Positions 33,276-43,856 are shown, counted from the first letter of the stretch. The stretch: DNA of 64,000 bases from Fistulifera solaris (GCA_030295235.1 AP026130.1:806001-870000); one strand, 5' to 3'. Numbers and translations: made by a program. Notes: generated by a model not told the origin, from the sequence alone.

Positions 33276-34343
33276 ATGGTGCGATATTCTCTCGCCTTCT
33301 CTCTGATCGCATCATGCTTTACAACTGCCTTGCAATGTTCCGCTGTGAAGGCCATTTCGTCGTCAACTTCCATGTCAGCCTTGCCGGAAGTCGGCGAACT
33401 GTTTGAAGAAACGGGCTTTTATCAGTCCATCCGATTGTTTGACGAGCCGCCGCTCTTCACCAAACAAAGTGCCTTTCAACGTATTGAAGTCGTGCGTAGT
33501 CCGTATTACGGCAAAGTGTTAGTATTAGATGGAGTACTGCAATTAACAGAGAAGGATGCAAATGCTTACAATGAAATGATGGCCCACTTGCCCATGTTTC
33601 AACATCGATCACCGCAGCGTGTTTTGGTCATTGGTGGAGGTGACGGTTACGTATTATCGGAAGTGCTCAAGCACGAGTCTGTTCTTTCGGTAGATCACGT
33701 TGACTTGGATGTCGAAGTCATTGAAACATGCCGGAAGTTCTTTTCGTGGGGCGATGCTTGGAAGGACCCTCGCGTGACCTTGCACATTGCCGATGGAGCG
33801 GAGTTTGTCAGAAATGCCCCCACTGGATACTATGATGTGATTGTACAAGATTCATCCGATCCATGGGGATGGGATGAAAGCGGTAATATGGTGGAGTTAC
33901 CCTCGAAGGTTCTTTATGCGAGAGAACATTTTGAGAATTTGCATCGAATACTGGGCCAAGATGGCATTTTGAACATCCAAGCAGAGACGTTGCAAATTCC
34001 CTCTGATTTCGCTGGTGCCACGGAATGGAGGCAAACACTGTTGGATGTTGGATTCAGTTCCTCTCGGTATGGATCCATTCTCATCAGTTCCTATCCCACA
34101 GGCCAGATTGGATTCCTCATGTCCGAAAAGAAACCGGACTTATCCACATCACCAAGAGATATTCAACAACGGTTTGCTGCACTGAAAATGGTTGGAAAGT
34201 CCACATCCTACTATCATCCTAGATTGCAAGTCGGTGCATTTGATCTGCCCTACTGGGCCGAGCAACAAATGTACGGTGACGAAACGATCAAGTCCGTGTG
34301 TGACAATCCGAGTCACCCACACGATGAAATTGCCGACCAGTAA
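33276..34343 (+). CDS. Spermidine-synthase-family aminopropyltransferase with signal leader
   Basis: The family transfers aminopropyl groups from decarboxylated AdoMet to make spermidine, spermine or thermospermine. Visible marks are YQSIRLFDEPPLF near the start, YGKVLVLDGVLQLTEKDANAYNEMMAHL, the nucleotide-binding VLVIGGGDGYVLSEVLKH, and VQDSSDPWGWDE. Two details depart from the classical enzyme. GGGDGY replaces GGGDGG, and VDLD replaces the usual EID acidic strand end. There is also an insertion after DSSDP where classical enzymes have PxGPA. The N-terminus (SLAFSLIASCFTTALQCSAVKA) looks like a signal peptide, so a secretory or plastid location is possible. Product specificity cannot be read from sequence; diatoms are known to make thermospermine. 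The protein has 355 residues and the frame is intact. Confidence 0.85.
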   Translation: MVRYSLAFSLIASCFTTALQCSAVKAISSSTSMSALPEVGELFEETGFYQSIRLFDEPPLFTKQSAFQRIEVVRSPYYGKVLVLDGVLQLTEKDANAYNEMMAHLPMFQHRSPQRVLVIGGGDGYVLSEVLKHESVLSVDHVDLDVEVIETCRKFFSWGDAWKDPRVTLHIADGAEFVRNAPTGYYDVIVQDSSDPWGWDESGNMVELPSKVLYAREHFENLHRILGQDGILNIQAETLQIPSDFAGATEWRQTLLDVGFSSSRYGSILISSYPTGQIGFLMSEKKPDLSTSPRDIQQRFAALKMVGKSTSYYHPRLQVGAFDLPYWAEQQMYGDETIKSVCDNPSHPHDEIADQ

Positions 34344-34482
34344 TGACTCATAATGAAGAAATCTTTTCTTACACTTTTTACACAAACTGAGTGCACTTTT
34401 GCTATAGAATATTATTCTGATAACGCTACATCGCAGCAAGGATGTCACATGTGAGTAAGCTTGACGAATAAACATTCAATTT

Positions 34483-35299
34483 TTATAATTCAATACCAAA
34501 CAGCTTGAAGACTTGATTGGCAATCAGGAAGTACGACATAAGGCCACTGACATCCACAAAACTGGTCATCGCGGGAGCAGCAATTACCGAGGGGTCCAAG
34601 CCCAAAGCGACACAAGCAAACGGAATAATGGATCCCAATGTCGCCGCAATCGCCGACACGAGAGGAATGGTCAATGCTATTACTGTAGATACATGTTTCG
34701 ATATTCCCATACCAAAATGTGCCACAGGACCCACCCACATGCCGAGAATCGTCCCCGCCATGAGACCCGACAGGGCTTCTTTCGTAATGACGACGGGTGC
34801 ATTCCTTACGGAAATAGATCCAGCCGACAATGCCGAAAGGACGGTCCCGACGGTTTGTCCTCCGGTGTTTCCTCCATGACCCGCCAGGAGAGGAACAAAA
34901 TACGCCAGTTCGATTTGACGCTCCAACGTATGCTCAAAGCCATTCATTATCACGGCCGTGAAGGATAACGAGACGAGGAAAATACTCAACCACCCGACAC
35001 GCTTGAAAGCAATGGCGTAAAATGGTTTTTTTCAAATAGGTAGCGATATCTTCCATCGATTCGTCTCCTCCTCCTCCGTGTGCTCCGTGGGATGGAGTCG
35101 ATGTTCGTTTGTTTCCCTTGAGTTGGCTTTTGAGAATGTTGATTTCCTGTTTTTGTCGATTTATGGTTTCTTTGAGTTCCCGAAGAACGGATGCATCATT
35201 CTTTGTCATGATTATTGACTCGATATTCTTGAGAGCCAAAGATGGATGGTGGGAAACGAGAAACGCCAAAGCGGAAAGGATCTTGACGAATCGCAGCAT
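34483..35299 (-). CDS. MgtE/SLC41-type divalent cation transporter
   Basis: This is a Mg2+-type channel or transporter made of one MgtE membrane domain. Its selectivity motif PLLAGHGGNTGGQTVG is well preserved, followed by four further hydrophobic helices and an acidic membrane residue (PAMTSFVDVSGLMSYF). Unlike bacterial MgtE it lacks CBS and N-domains. Instead a signal peptide (LSALAFLVSHHPSLA) and a short coiled coil (LRELKETINRQKQEINIL) precede the membrane part. At about 271 residues it is short, and might dimerise. One extra A/T in the seven-base run 35026-35032 separates the two frames. Removing it gives YLKKPFYAIAFKRVGWL, matching the family's first helix entry. It converges with the aminopropyltransferase. 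Confidence 0.85.
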
Positions 35300-35644
35300 G
35301 CGACGAAAAATGTGCTATACGGATACGGAAACGTGGCAACCGTTTGACTTGACGACGCAGGTGAACTTTCAGATAGCTGTTGCGAAGTGCTTATAGAGAT
35401 AAAGAATCGACTCAAACGAAGAGGATGCCGATCGGAGTTATTTTGTTTTTGTTGTTGCTGTTCAACTTTCGTCGTTTTTCAACTTTTCGATCCGGCGTCA
35501 CGTACGTCACCAAACGTGAATCACCGATCACGATTCAGTGCAATCGGTTTACGAACTAAAGTGACAGCGTAGCAGAATACTTTAGAAAAACAAATCATTT
35601 GTTTACTAAACAAAGAATAAACAAATGATTCATTCATTCATTTA
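35300..35644. other. Intergenic with 3' hairpin of the next gene
   Basis: This stretch lies between the MgtE-type gene start and the Pro/Thr-rich gene stop, both on the minus strand. It contains a long inverted repeat at 35593-35630 and (ATTC)n just downstream of the stop. The remainder must hold the MgtE promoter. Confidence 0.6.
35593..35630 (-). terminator. Perfect 13-bp inverted repeat in the 3' region
   Basis: The arms AATCATTTGTTTA and TAAACAAATGATT are perfect inverse complements with a 12-base A-rich loop. They lie about 15-50 bases past the stop codon of the minus-strand Pro/Thr-rich gene, next to an ATTC tetramer run. They could fold in the 3' UTR, but a role in 3' end formation is only inferred. 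Confidence 0.55.
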
Positions 35645-36793
35645 TTATGCGAGCGATAAATCGTGGTCATAATCATCAAAACCGTCGGTGGACACCAACG
35701 TGTGCGTATGATGCGCCTTACTGCGACTCCCACAACAACACAAACAAGGATAACACAGCATCCGAAAGAAGGCGACCGACCATCGACACAATCGAGCACA
35801 CAATCCGTCGGGATTTTCCACCATTTGTTGCGCGACCAGGATCAAGAGTGTCACGCCCACGACGGCAAAGACCAATGTCGCGATGCGAACGTACGGATCT
35901 TCGACAAACTCTTCGGCCTCTTTCTCCAATGCGTGATTCTTCGAGTCGGATACTTCTTGCGGTGCAGTGGTCGGACTGGCCGTGGCGTGATGCGAAAATG
36001 TATCATCCTTGCCCCACATGTCATACTCGTCGGGTTTCGAGCTGTCTCTACCACCGAAAGTAGGTCGTTCGGTGCGGGGATGTTTTTTCTTTATGGGTGA
36101 TTGCGTGGGACTTTGCGATGGAGACGGAGTTCGGTGTTTTCTTTGTATGGGTGATTGCGTGGGACTGTGTGACGGAGGCGGTGTTTCCAGAACTTGAGTC
36201 ATTGTTGGCGCCGGAGAAGGACGCGGTGTTTCGGCAATCCATGCTTTTGTGGGTCTCAATGTAGGAGCAGCCGTTTCTATCACAATGGATTGTATGGGCG
36301 CCGGTGAGGGAGGAGACGTTTCCAGTACATTTTGTTGTGTCGGGGCTTGGGTCGGTGGAGATGTTTCAGCTACTACAAGTGACTCCGTGGGCGGCGGCGT
36401 GGACTCGAACGTTTCATCAATCCATGACTTCGTGGGTGCCGGTGTGGGAGGCACCGGTGCTTCCACGGGTTCGGGAGTTGGGGGATACTCTTCTATGATC
36501 AAATCATCACCGAAAAAAGAATCATCTTCTTCAACTAAATTGTCGTCTGCGGCGTTGAATTCGTCCTCTTCCAGCCATTTTTCCGGATCATCCTCTTTAT
36601 AAATGGTTTCCGGATCTTCGTCTTCTTCATTCGCGTAAGATAGTTCTTCACTTTCCGGGTCTAACGGTGTATCTAAAACGGGCTGCAATTGCCGTCGATT
36701 GTGACTGATCCGCCTCCGATCGGAATATGCAGAAATGACATTACTCGAAACCAAAGCGATCAGAAATGTTATTAACGCTTGCAATCGCTTCAT
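35645..36793 (-). CDS. Pro/Thr/Ser-rich type I membrane protein of the NPDG-LCRW family (paralogue 2)
   Basis: A signal peptide (ALITFLIALVSSNVISA) starts at the ATG at 36793. The longer open frame upstream is less likely. An acidic region of about 80 residues follows. Next come roughly eight imperfect repeats of about 18-20 residues, of the type TPPPTESLVVAETSPPTQAP, with (S/T)P-rich spacing like diatom cell-wall and mucin-type proteins. A single membrane helix (IATLVFAVVGVTLLILVA) leads into VENPDGLCARLCRW, a Cys-rich juxtamembrane CYPCLCCC stretch and a short acidic tail with YDHD. The membrane-to-tail part parallels the protein at 31983-32812. Surface display and O-glycosylation are likely but unproven. 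The frame is intact, about 382 residues. Confidence 0.7.
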   Translation of the reverse strand: MKRLQALITFLIALVSSNVISAYSDRRRISHNRRQLQPVLDTPLDPESEELSYANEEDEDPETIYKEDDPEKWLEEDEFNAADDNLVEEDDSFFGDDLIIEEYPPTPEPVEAPVPPTPAPTKSWIDETFESTPPPTESLVVAETSPPTQAPTQQNVLETSPPSPAPIQSIVIETAAPTLRPTKAWIAETPRPSPAPTMTQVLETPPPSHSPTQSPIQRKHRTPSPSQSPTQSPIKKKHPRTERPTFGGRDSSKPDEYDMWGKDDTFSHHATASPTTAPQEVSDSKNHALEKEAEEFVEDPYVRIATLVFAVVGVTLLILVAQQMVENPDGLCARLCRWSVAFFRMLCYPCLCCCGSRSKAHHTHTLVSTDGFDDYDHDLSLA

Positions 36794-37785
36794 TGTTATA
36801 TTACTTTGGAGATAGTTAATGGGAAGGAGCACAAGAAAATGATTATATTTGTTGGGTCGACATTTGCATCTGTGATGACTTTGGCCATGGTCGTTTTGGC
36901 AACCGTGTTTTTTTTTTCGTCCGTGGTTTTGGCCGGACGGGAAAAAACTCGAACGACGCGTGCCAGCCTTGTACTGCTAAAGACACAGTATCACAATCAA
37001 TGACTGTGATCATGGAGGTGACGTCATAAATGACAATTAGAACGAATGAGTGCATAGCTCGCATGAGTAAACGTAGCTAGAGTTTTCTGGAGACGGTGTT
37101 TGGGATAATAACGAAAGAAAATGCGCGCTCCAGAAATTTTGTAAACTGTATTTTGGATGATAACGAAAGAAAGTGCACGTTCCAGATATTCTGGATAGGT
37201 TACTTCTGTCACACAGAAATTCTGTGGTGGTCCAGAAATTCTGGACCACTTTTTCCGATCTCACCGAAATGCTGTGCGCGTTCCAAATAATCTAGAGACG
37301 GTGTTTGGGATAATATTGAAAGAAAGTGCACGTTCCAGATATTCTGGAAAAGTGACTTCTGTCATACAGAAATTCTGTTGTGGTCCAGATATTCTGGACC
37401 AGTTTTTCCGTCTTACCGAAATGCTGTGCTCGTTCCAAAAATTCTGGAAACGAGAAAGGACGTTAAAATTTACGCCAAAAACAAGTTCCTGGCATCGGTC
37501 GAATGGCAGAATTTTAACGTCGTTTCCCGTGTTTGGGATAATAGCTACAGAAAGGGCGTGATCCAGAAATTCTGGAAAGGTTTAGTTTATAGTGATGAGA
37601 CATGTATTTCGGAGTATTAGAAAAAATAAGGAATACGCCTTCTCCAAATTTTATTTATTTATTTTTTGCTTGTTTATATCATAAAAAAGCCTCATTTATG
37701 TCAACCGAGTAAATGCTTAGCAACATACTGACTAAAAGGACGCGATCCTAAAGATTCTTGTCATCAGAGCTTTGATTTATCATCT
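36794..37785. other. Intergenic region with family 1 palindromes in ~205-bp units
   Basis: This lies between the Pro/Thr-rich gene start and the EF-Ts stop, both minus strand. The repeat part is listed separately. The remaining 37610-37785 is AT-rich 3' sequence of EF-Ts. No gene is recognised. Confidence 0.7.
37081..37605. repeat. ~205-bp tandem units carrying family 1 palindromes
   Basis: The motif AGACGGTGTTTGGGATAAT occurs at 37091 and 37296, so the period is 205 bp. A partial third copy lies near 37530. Inside each unit are CCAGATATTCTGG, ACAGAAATTCTGT, then TGGTCCAGAAATTCTGGACCA or its variant, the same order of palindromes as in the 52-bp arrays at 6 kb and 54 kb. An additional GTTCCAAA(A/T)ATTCTGGA-like element closes the unit. 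It is non-coding. Confidence 0.88.
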
Positions 37786-38729
37786 TTAGTTCCCAGTAGT
37801 CATCAATTTGAATTGCTTCAATACGACATTGCTATCTTTCAAGAACATCTTGACTTTAGGGTTCGCTTCCTCGATCATATGGGCTTGCTCCAAAAGACAA
37901 AATTGCTCGAAATACTTGTGCAGCCGACCATTCACAATCTTCTCCAAAATCTCGGGCGGCTTGTCCGAGTCACCCATTTGATTGCGCAAGATGTCTTTTT
38001 CTTTGGTAAGCTCGTCCTGGGGAATATCATCACTACTCAAATAGGTGGGACGCGCTGCCACCACATGCATCGCCAAACGCTTGCCAATTTCTTGTAGCTT
38101 TTCCCGCGATACGCTTCCGGGCTGACGGGGTGCGACTTCAACCACCGCCGCCGCGAAACCCGCATCTTTCCCATCGACGCGGTTGTGAACATAGCCAACA
38201 AATATTCCTTCCGCTTCGGTTGCTTCGAATTTGAAGGCCTGTTTGACAGAAATATTTTCTCGAATGGCCACGACCGCTTCGTCCAGCAATCGCTGGACAC
38301 TGTCGGCTTGGAACGATTCTTCATGACCCAGTGTTCCCGAGGCCACTTTGGTCACGAGTTCGACAAACCGAGCGGAAAGGGCCGCAAAATCGGTTTCACA
38401 CGCCACTTGCACCAACGATGCGGATTTTCCATCGGAAGCTACTTGCAGTCCAATCAATCCTTGTGTCGTCTCTCTGCCTTGTACTTTCGAAGTGGCTTTG
38501 GCGGCGCCATGCTCGCGCAACCAATCCAGGGCCGACTGCACGGCGCCGTCGGTACTTTGCAAGGCCTTTTGCATTCCACAATCGGAGCACCCGTTAAAGA
38601 CCGTAACTCTTTCAGTGCTTCCATCGAGAAACCAGCCGAAAAGTTACAGCGCTGTTGAAATCGATGCAGCGATTTCGTTCGCGATGCGCAGCGCAAGAGG
38701 ATGGACGAAAATCGTTGTGTGGTGGACAT
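37786..38729 (-). CDS. TSFM: Elongation factor Ts, organellar (probably mitochondrial)
   Basis: EF-Ts recharges EF-Tu with GTP in bacterial-type translation. The N-terminal UBA-like part is MEALKELRSLTGAPIVECKKALQ, with SALDWLREHGAAKA after it. The core contains VQVACETDFAALSARFVELV, and the C-terminal dimerisation region has GRLHKYFEQFCLLEQ. The leader MSTTQRFSSILLRCASRTKSLHRF is Arg/Ser-rich without acidic residues or a signal peptide, so mitochondria are favoured over plastid. One A/T is missing at 38567-38570; adding it restores the ECKKAL motif. The length is about 314 residues. It is divergent from the MFS gene, with under 200 bp between starts. Confidence 0.93.
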
Positions 38730-38907
38730 TATGTTCTTTGTGTGAAGTTCGACAAAAAGGCAGCAAATATCGAGTTATGCTTGTTGTGGCTTGGTGTTTC
38801 GTAATTGGCTGTTATTGCCTTGTAATAAAAAAGCGAATGAGAGGACGATGCGTGATGACGACGAATGGATTTTTGCGGCTCTCGCTCTCGCGCCTTTGCC
38901 TCTAGGT

Positions 38908-38962
38908 CGTGACTAAACTTCAGTCATGGAAAAGGAATCTACACTATTGAGTTATAGTCTAG
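38908..38962 (+). repeat. Diverged family 2 hairpin element at the MFS gene start
   Basis: GTGACTAAACTTCAGTCATGG is followed by ACACTATTGAGTTATAGT, matching the hairpin-plus-box order of the copies near 18 kb. The stem is degenerate. The predicted ATG of the MFS transporter lies inside it. Confidence 0.55.
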
Positions 38963-41032
38963 AGAAAACGGATACCAACGGCGAAATGTTTGATAGTAAA
39001 TTTCCGTTGATGAATGACACTATGGTAGAAGCTTCTCCAGTCGATCGCTTAGAGGGGGGAACTTTCTTCAAACGACAAAAACGACCATCATTGCCTTCAC
39101 AACAAACTTCAAGTAATACATTCACAACAAGATTTCACAAGCCAGCGTCGATTCATCGAGTTGCACGCTAAGCAAACGTCTGTCGCAACCGAAATGGGGG
39201 AAGCGTGGAAGAATGCCGTCCATTCGGACCCTTCGGTCAAGGAGCTTCCCAACGATGTAATGCAAATACCTGACGAAGAATTGGCGTTTTATTATCATTC
39301 GGATACCGATCACGGCGACGACAACATTTGGGGATTGCTCAGTGGCGTGGGTGGCAACATTTACGAATGGTGAGTTTTCTTTCGAGTGCCCTTCATGCTC
39401 AACGGCGAGTGATGTTTGAAACAAATGCTTGATAGTAATTCCATAGCATGCCATGTGTGTGCCATGCCGAAAAGTTGGAAAATGTTTGTGACGCTTTCGT
39501 TTGTTCGATCCGCCTATTTGATTTGACATTGATGAAAGTCTTACATGCTAGTCTTTTGTGGCAGGTACGATTTTGCAGTATTTGGTCTGTTAGCACCCGA
39601 AATCGGGTCAGCCTTCTTCCCAGAATCGTCCAAGAAGTTGCAATTAATCAGCTCATTCGGTGTTTATCTTGCTGCTTTCTTAATGAGACCCGCTGGAGCT
39701 ATCTTGTTCGGTGAAATGGGAGACCGCATTGTCGGTCGAAGGCACGCTCTCATCTTTTCGATTCTATTGATCACCATTCCTTCCATATTAATGGGTTGTT
39801 TGCCCACTTACGAGACGTGGGGTGCTTTTGCGGCTTTTCTGCTCATCATATTGCGTATGCTCCAAGGCTTGAGTGTTGGTGGACAGCTAGCGGGGAGCTA
39901 TGTTTTGAGTATTGAGCAGAGCTCCGCGAACACGAGAGGGTTTCGCGGAAGTATTTGCGACGCTAGTTCGGTAAGTTTGACAGTTGACGACCCATCACTT
40001 GCTACAATTGTCACCTCACATTTTGTGTCAGGTGGGAGGGTTTCTTTGGCTTCGGCGGTCACCACTGTAACGCGATCCGTATTGACAGAGGATCAAGTGA
40101 ATCGATGGGGTTGGCGAGTGCCGTTCTTGTTTTCTCTTTTACTTGCCCCTCTACTATACGCGACTGTCAGTAGAGCCGAAGAATCGAAACTGTGGTCCGA
40201 ACGAATTGAACAGAAAAGTACAGAGACGAAAGTCCCGGAAAAGGAACAGACAGCTGCTCCTGCTGTAGTAGACTTATTCAGCTCGCCTTTTCGTCGGAGA
40301 CAGCTGGCAGGAATGATTGGCGTCCTGAGCGCTGTCACCAGCTCATTTTACACTATCTTTCTTTGGACTCCTGTCTATTTGTCCGAACTCAGGGGCATTA
40401 TGAACGAGCAATCGGCTGACTTAATCAACTTCTTCGTGGTGTCCCTATACATATGCTTCCTTCTCGCTGCTGGAAAGCTTTCCGACAAATTTCCCCATCG
40501 CATGGATCTTATTCGAATTGGTCTTCCAGCTTTAATCGTCACTGCGCCTACTATGTTCGGTGTATTCGAAAGCGAAAGCTGGGTCGGATATGTTTTGGCG
40601 CAGCTTCAATTCTGTTTCTGCTTGTCACTGATACAAGGCTCCATGGCTGCTTGGGAGGTCGAGCTGTGGATGTCGGACCCGACTCTATCTTTTACCGGTG
40701 TTGCGATTGGACATAACATTGCCGCGACACTATTTGGTGGAACCATGCCTCTTGTAGCAACGTTTCTTTATTACGTCGGCGAGGATGTTCTAGATGCAAG
40801 TTCCGACGATGTGGTATGGCCCAGGATCCTTCCTGGTCTTTATATATCCGTTTTGGGCTGCATTTCCTTCTACTGCATCAGTTATGTTGTACGTCATCCT
40901 CATGATTTGCGAGGTGATTCGAAACTTCAAGAAGCTGTCAAGAGAAAAATGGACGAAGCGCAAAAACAAAAGAACGACCCGCAAGAGCGATCCTGCTCGA
41001 ATAAAAACAATTATCTTCCTCCTATCATTTGA
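38926..41032 (+). CDS. MFS transporter, ProP/metabolite:H+ symporter type
   Basis: This is a 12-helix carrier related to the bacterial proline/betaine and dicarboxylate symporters. The family entry NIYEWYDFAVFGLLAPEIG is created by splicing 39370-39564. It is followed by the loop motif GDRIVGRRHAL and by RMLQGLSVGGQLAGS. A second intron at 39971-40031 (GTAAGT...TGTGTCAG) is read through in the open frame. Removing it requires one extra G at 40038-40040, giving VGGVSLASAV. A further extra G at 39054-39059 separates the hydrophilic N-terminus from the rest. The start at 38926 lies in a repeat element, so the true start may be a downstream Met (MFDSKF). The substrate is unknown; organic acid or betaine is typical of the group. 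Confidence 0.85.
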
Positions 41033-41225
41033 GCATGTTTCGCTCACGCCAATGCATCCATGACGACATGGAGAGCTTTTGCAAGTTGAGTATTGCCATG
41101 CACCGAAACTCTTCCTCGCAAGCGCGAATCGACGACCTCAATTCATAATTCAAATATCATATAGAAATGGCAGCTAACCCCTTGAAATGGTCCCCTAACT
41201 AATTAGTGAGATTTTCAAATACCAA

Positions 41226-42986
41226 CTACGCATTATTTTCGGTAGGTGGAGGGTCTGCAGAAGCAAATGGACCCTGAGTTGGCCAGCCATTACCTTCAGA
41301 ATACATATTCTCGAGCTCATTTGCGGGGTCAAAAAGCTGAGCGAAGTCCAAGTCCATATCATCTGCATTTGCACCCGAGTCCATCATACTCCAGTTAATG
41401 CTGTCCAATTCAATAGTCGTCGGAGTCTGTGGAGCGTCCGCAGAAACGAGAGGAGGTGGTGGATGCAATCCTTGCGACAAACGACCGGCCACCGTCGCAC
41501 TTTCTGCCACCATACCCGCCGCAGCTAAAGAGCTCGCCTGACGATCTCTTTCGGAGAGGTCCTCCGGTGGACGATAAAGACCAGGCATCGCCGACAAAGC
41601 CGAAGTGGATCTCGACTGAGGCGCAGAACTTCCCATCAGCATCGACAAACCCGTCGGCGGTGCAATATTAGAACTTCGTTGGCTAGTAGACATTGATCGA
41701 AAATCCGTGTGCAAATCAGCAGGTGGCTCACTTATGGACGCAGGTCTGTCGAAATCGGTTAGAAGTGAAAATAATCGAAGACAATAAATAACAAACTCGG
41801 CACTGACCTTCCAAGTAGCGATGGCATTCTCGTCGGTGCACTTTGAGATAACACTGGGCCATCCAAGGAAAAACTACCGGGACTAGACTCAGGATTCAAA
41901 AGAGGGGATGAGATGGAACCACTTCGCCCCCGCATTTGAGGCGAGGCACCCTTTGCTTTGTTCGCTTCATTTGTAAACATCGATCAGGATGATCGCGATG
42001 AAACAGTTCGTGTCGGTAAGCTCCGGCGTCTTGTCCCTTTGTTATCCTTCGAAATCCATACCTGCAAAATAAGACATGATGTGAGGCCAATAATTTGAAC
42101 CACCAAACAACACATGTCGAAAACAAGTAACTGTTAAATCTTACAGATTGAGCTGCCTCTGAAATGATGTCAGTTTGGTATGTCGAAAGTATCGCTGCAG
42201 AATATCATTCACAAAACGCTCCGGATCGCGAACAACAAAGCCATCACCGCTGGGCAAAAATGCTACCACGCTTTGATCTTCTTTGTTGAGCATGTCCATG
42301 AGCTTACGCGGAAAAGGATTAGAGCCAGAACTACCCAGAGCTGGAGACGAGGTCGCTGAGTGGGTCGGAGAATCTTGGTATGTGCTGGCAGAAGAGGATG
42401 CTCGACGGAGTCTTCGAGTCACCGGAGAATTTTCCACTAAAGAGCCCTCGCTGTTTCTACTTCTCAAAAGAGTCGCATTCGGCAAGACTCCGGTGATCGG
42501 GTTGACAGCAATTACACCAGCAGCACCGCTACCTGCTGGAAGCATAACAGCCCCCTGTGTTGGAACGGAAGTCGCCGCTGGCTGCATTGGTTGCTCAGAC
42601 GGTTTCCCTTCGTCATTATGATTGTTGGCCATTTCAAAATTTTTCCTCAGTGAAGATTGCTGTCTTGCCTTTTCCTGAGCGGCACGAAAGCCCGCCAAGT
42701 ACATAGCTCGTAGTTGCGCCTCTCTATCCGCATCACCCGCTGGAACGGTCCCAGATGTCACTCTCGATTCCGACTGAATGGAAGCGAGTGCGGCATCCAT
42801 GGAATCGCGTAGAGCCGAGAAATCCATCGTGTCATTCGGCGATGACGCTAAATTGTCGTTGTCATCCACAGACTGATCCGAGCTTGACCTTGCTGTTGGG
42901 TCTGGTACAGAAAATTGCCCGGTCACAGGTGTGGTTGCATCATTGTTGCCATTGCTGTAAGTAGTGCTCGTTTGTTGATGATTCAT
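41226..42986 (-). CDS. Heat shock transcription factor (HSF family)
   Basis: The HSF DNA-binding domain lies unusually far into the protein, at about residues 222-320, after a Ser/Asn/Ala-rich N-terminus. It reads [12 protein letters not shown], then [35 protein letters not shown] and [17 protein letters not shown]. The recognition helix [11 protein letters not shown] is intact. Exons are 42145-42986, 42062-41808 (minus strand order) and 41226-41745. Introns are about 83 nt and 62 nt, and their phases fit. One A/T is missing at 41952-41954 just past the domain. No clear leucine-zipper trimerisation region is seen after the domain, and the C-terminus is Ser/Pro-rich then acidic ([20 protein letters not shown]), as in activation domains. 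Diatoms have greatly expanded HSF families, so the target cannot be inferred. Confidence 0.9.
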
Positions 42987-43856
42987 TTTGCCTTTTCAGC
43001 GCACTTGGATGCGACAAAAGAGACCGTAGCTTTGATTGCAGAAAAATCAATTTCGTAGATTGATGATTAGCGTTTATTGTGCTTGAGAATAGAATCACCG
43101 AATTCGAAGAAGCAAGCGAGGAGCAGTCTTTGTTTATTGCGCCGTAACGCCGGAAAAATCCACCCGATGAAAGCTTCTTTTGCTATACGTCTTCTTGACA
43201 CCACAAATCGACGTCTTTGAAGAGCAACCTCGTCTTTGTTGATACGAATTCACTTGACAGGACTGATGGACTTGACGCTGAAAGATGTCATCGTTGTTAA
43301 CGCACAACAAAACAAAAAACCCGCATCGCTCCGTAGCCGCCGTACAAATTGCTACGGCGTAATTGGTTCAACCAAGCGGACGACAAACGACAAAGGGTGA
43401 AAGGTGCGTTTAGTTTTTTCGCTACAATTTGGGCCTTAGTGGAAGCGCCGCCACACGCCGGCCTATTGACTGTAATCAAATATGTACTTATTTTCCGTTG
43501 GTACACTGAAAATGGCGGGAATCGGAAAGACTGGCGTGACTTTTGTCCGTTGTGCGGTCATTTTTACGAAAATGTCATCATAATCGTACACTAGTCTACG
43601 GCGAATAGTATTTTGTCTTTTGTCCATTCCGTCCGCATGAAAAACTAAAAGCTGACGACATGTTAGTGAATGAATCATCATCCTCAATCACCGTCACGAG
43701 TACTTTACTCGATACCACTCTACTAAACAGAGCCCATCCGTCGGCCGCCCATCGGCGTTTTCACCGTTTGTTTCTCTCATTCGAAGAACCCACGCAACTG
43801 CTTGGTGTGAGAGTCAATTCATTTGCTCATTAAAGTTCATTGAAACGTACATCATC
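42987..43856. other. Divergent intergenic region, HSF and RPS12
   Basis: This spacer of about 870 bp lies between head-to-head genes. I see no tandem repeat of either palindrome family. Several 60-80-codon frames show no protein character. It must hold both promoters. Confidence 0.5.

Noticed and set aside
34513-34968. A 151-codon plus-strand frame
   Set aside because: It lies opposite the conserved MgtE domain, and its residues are Arg/His/Cys-rich with no recognisable fold.
36009-36602. Gly/Val/Ser-rich plus-strand frames
   Set aside because: They are antisense of the Pro/Thr-repeat protein. The sense strand has a signal peptide, TM segment and a paralogue.
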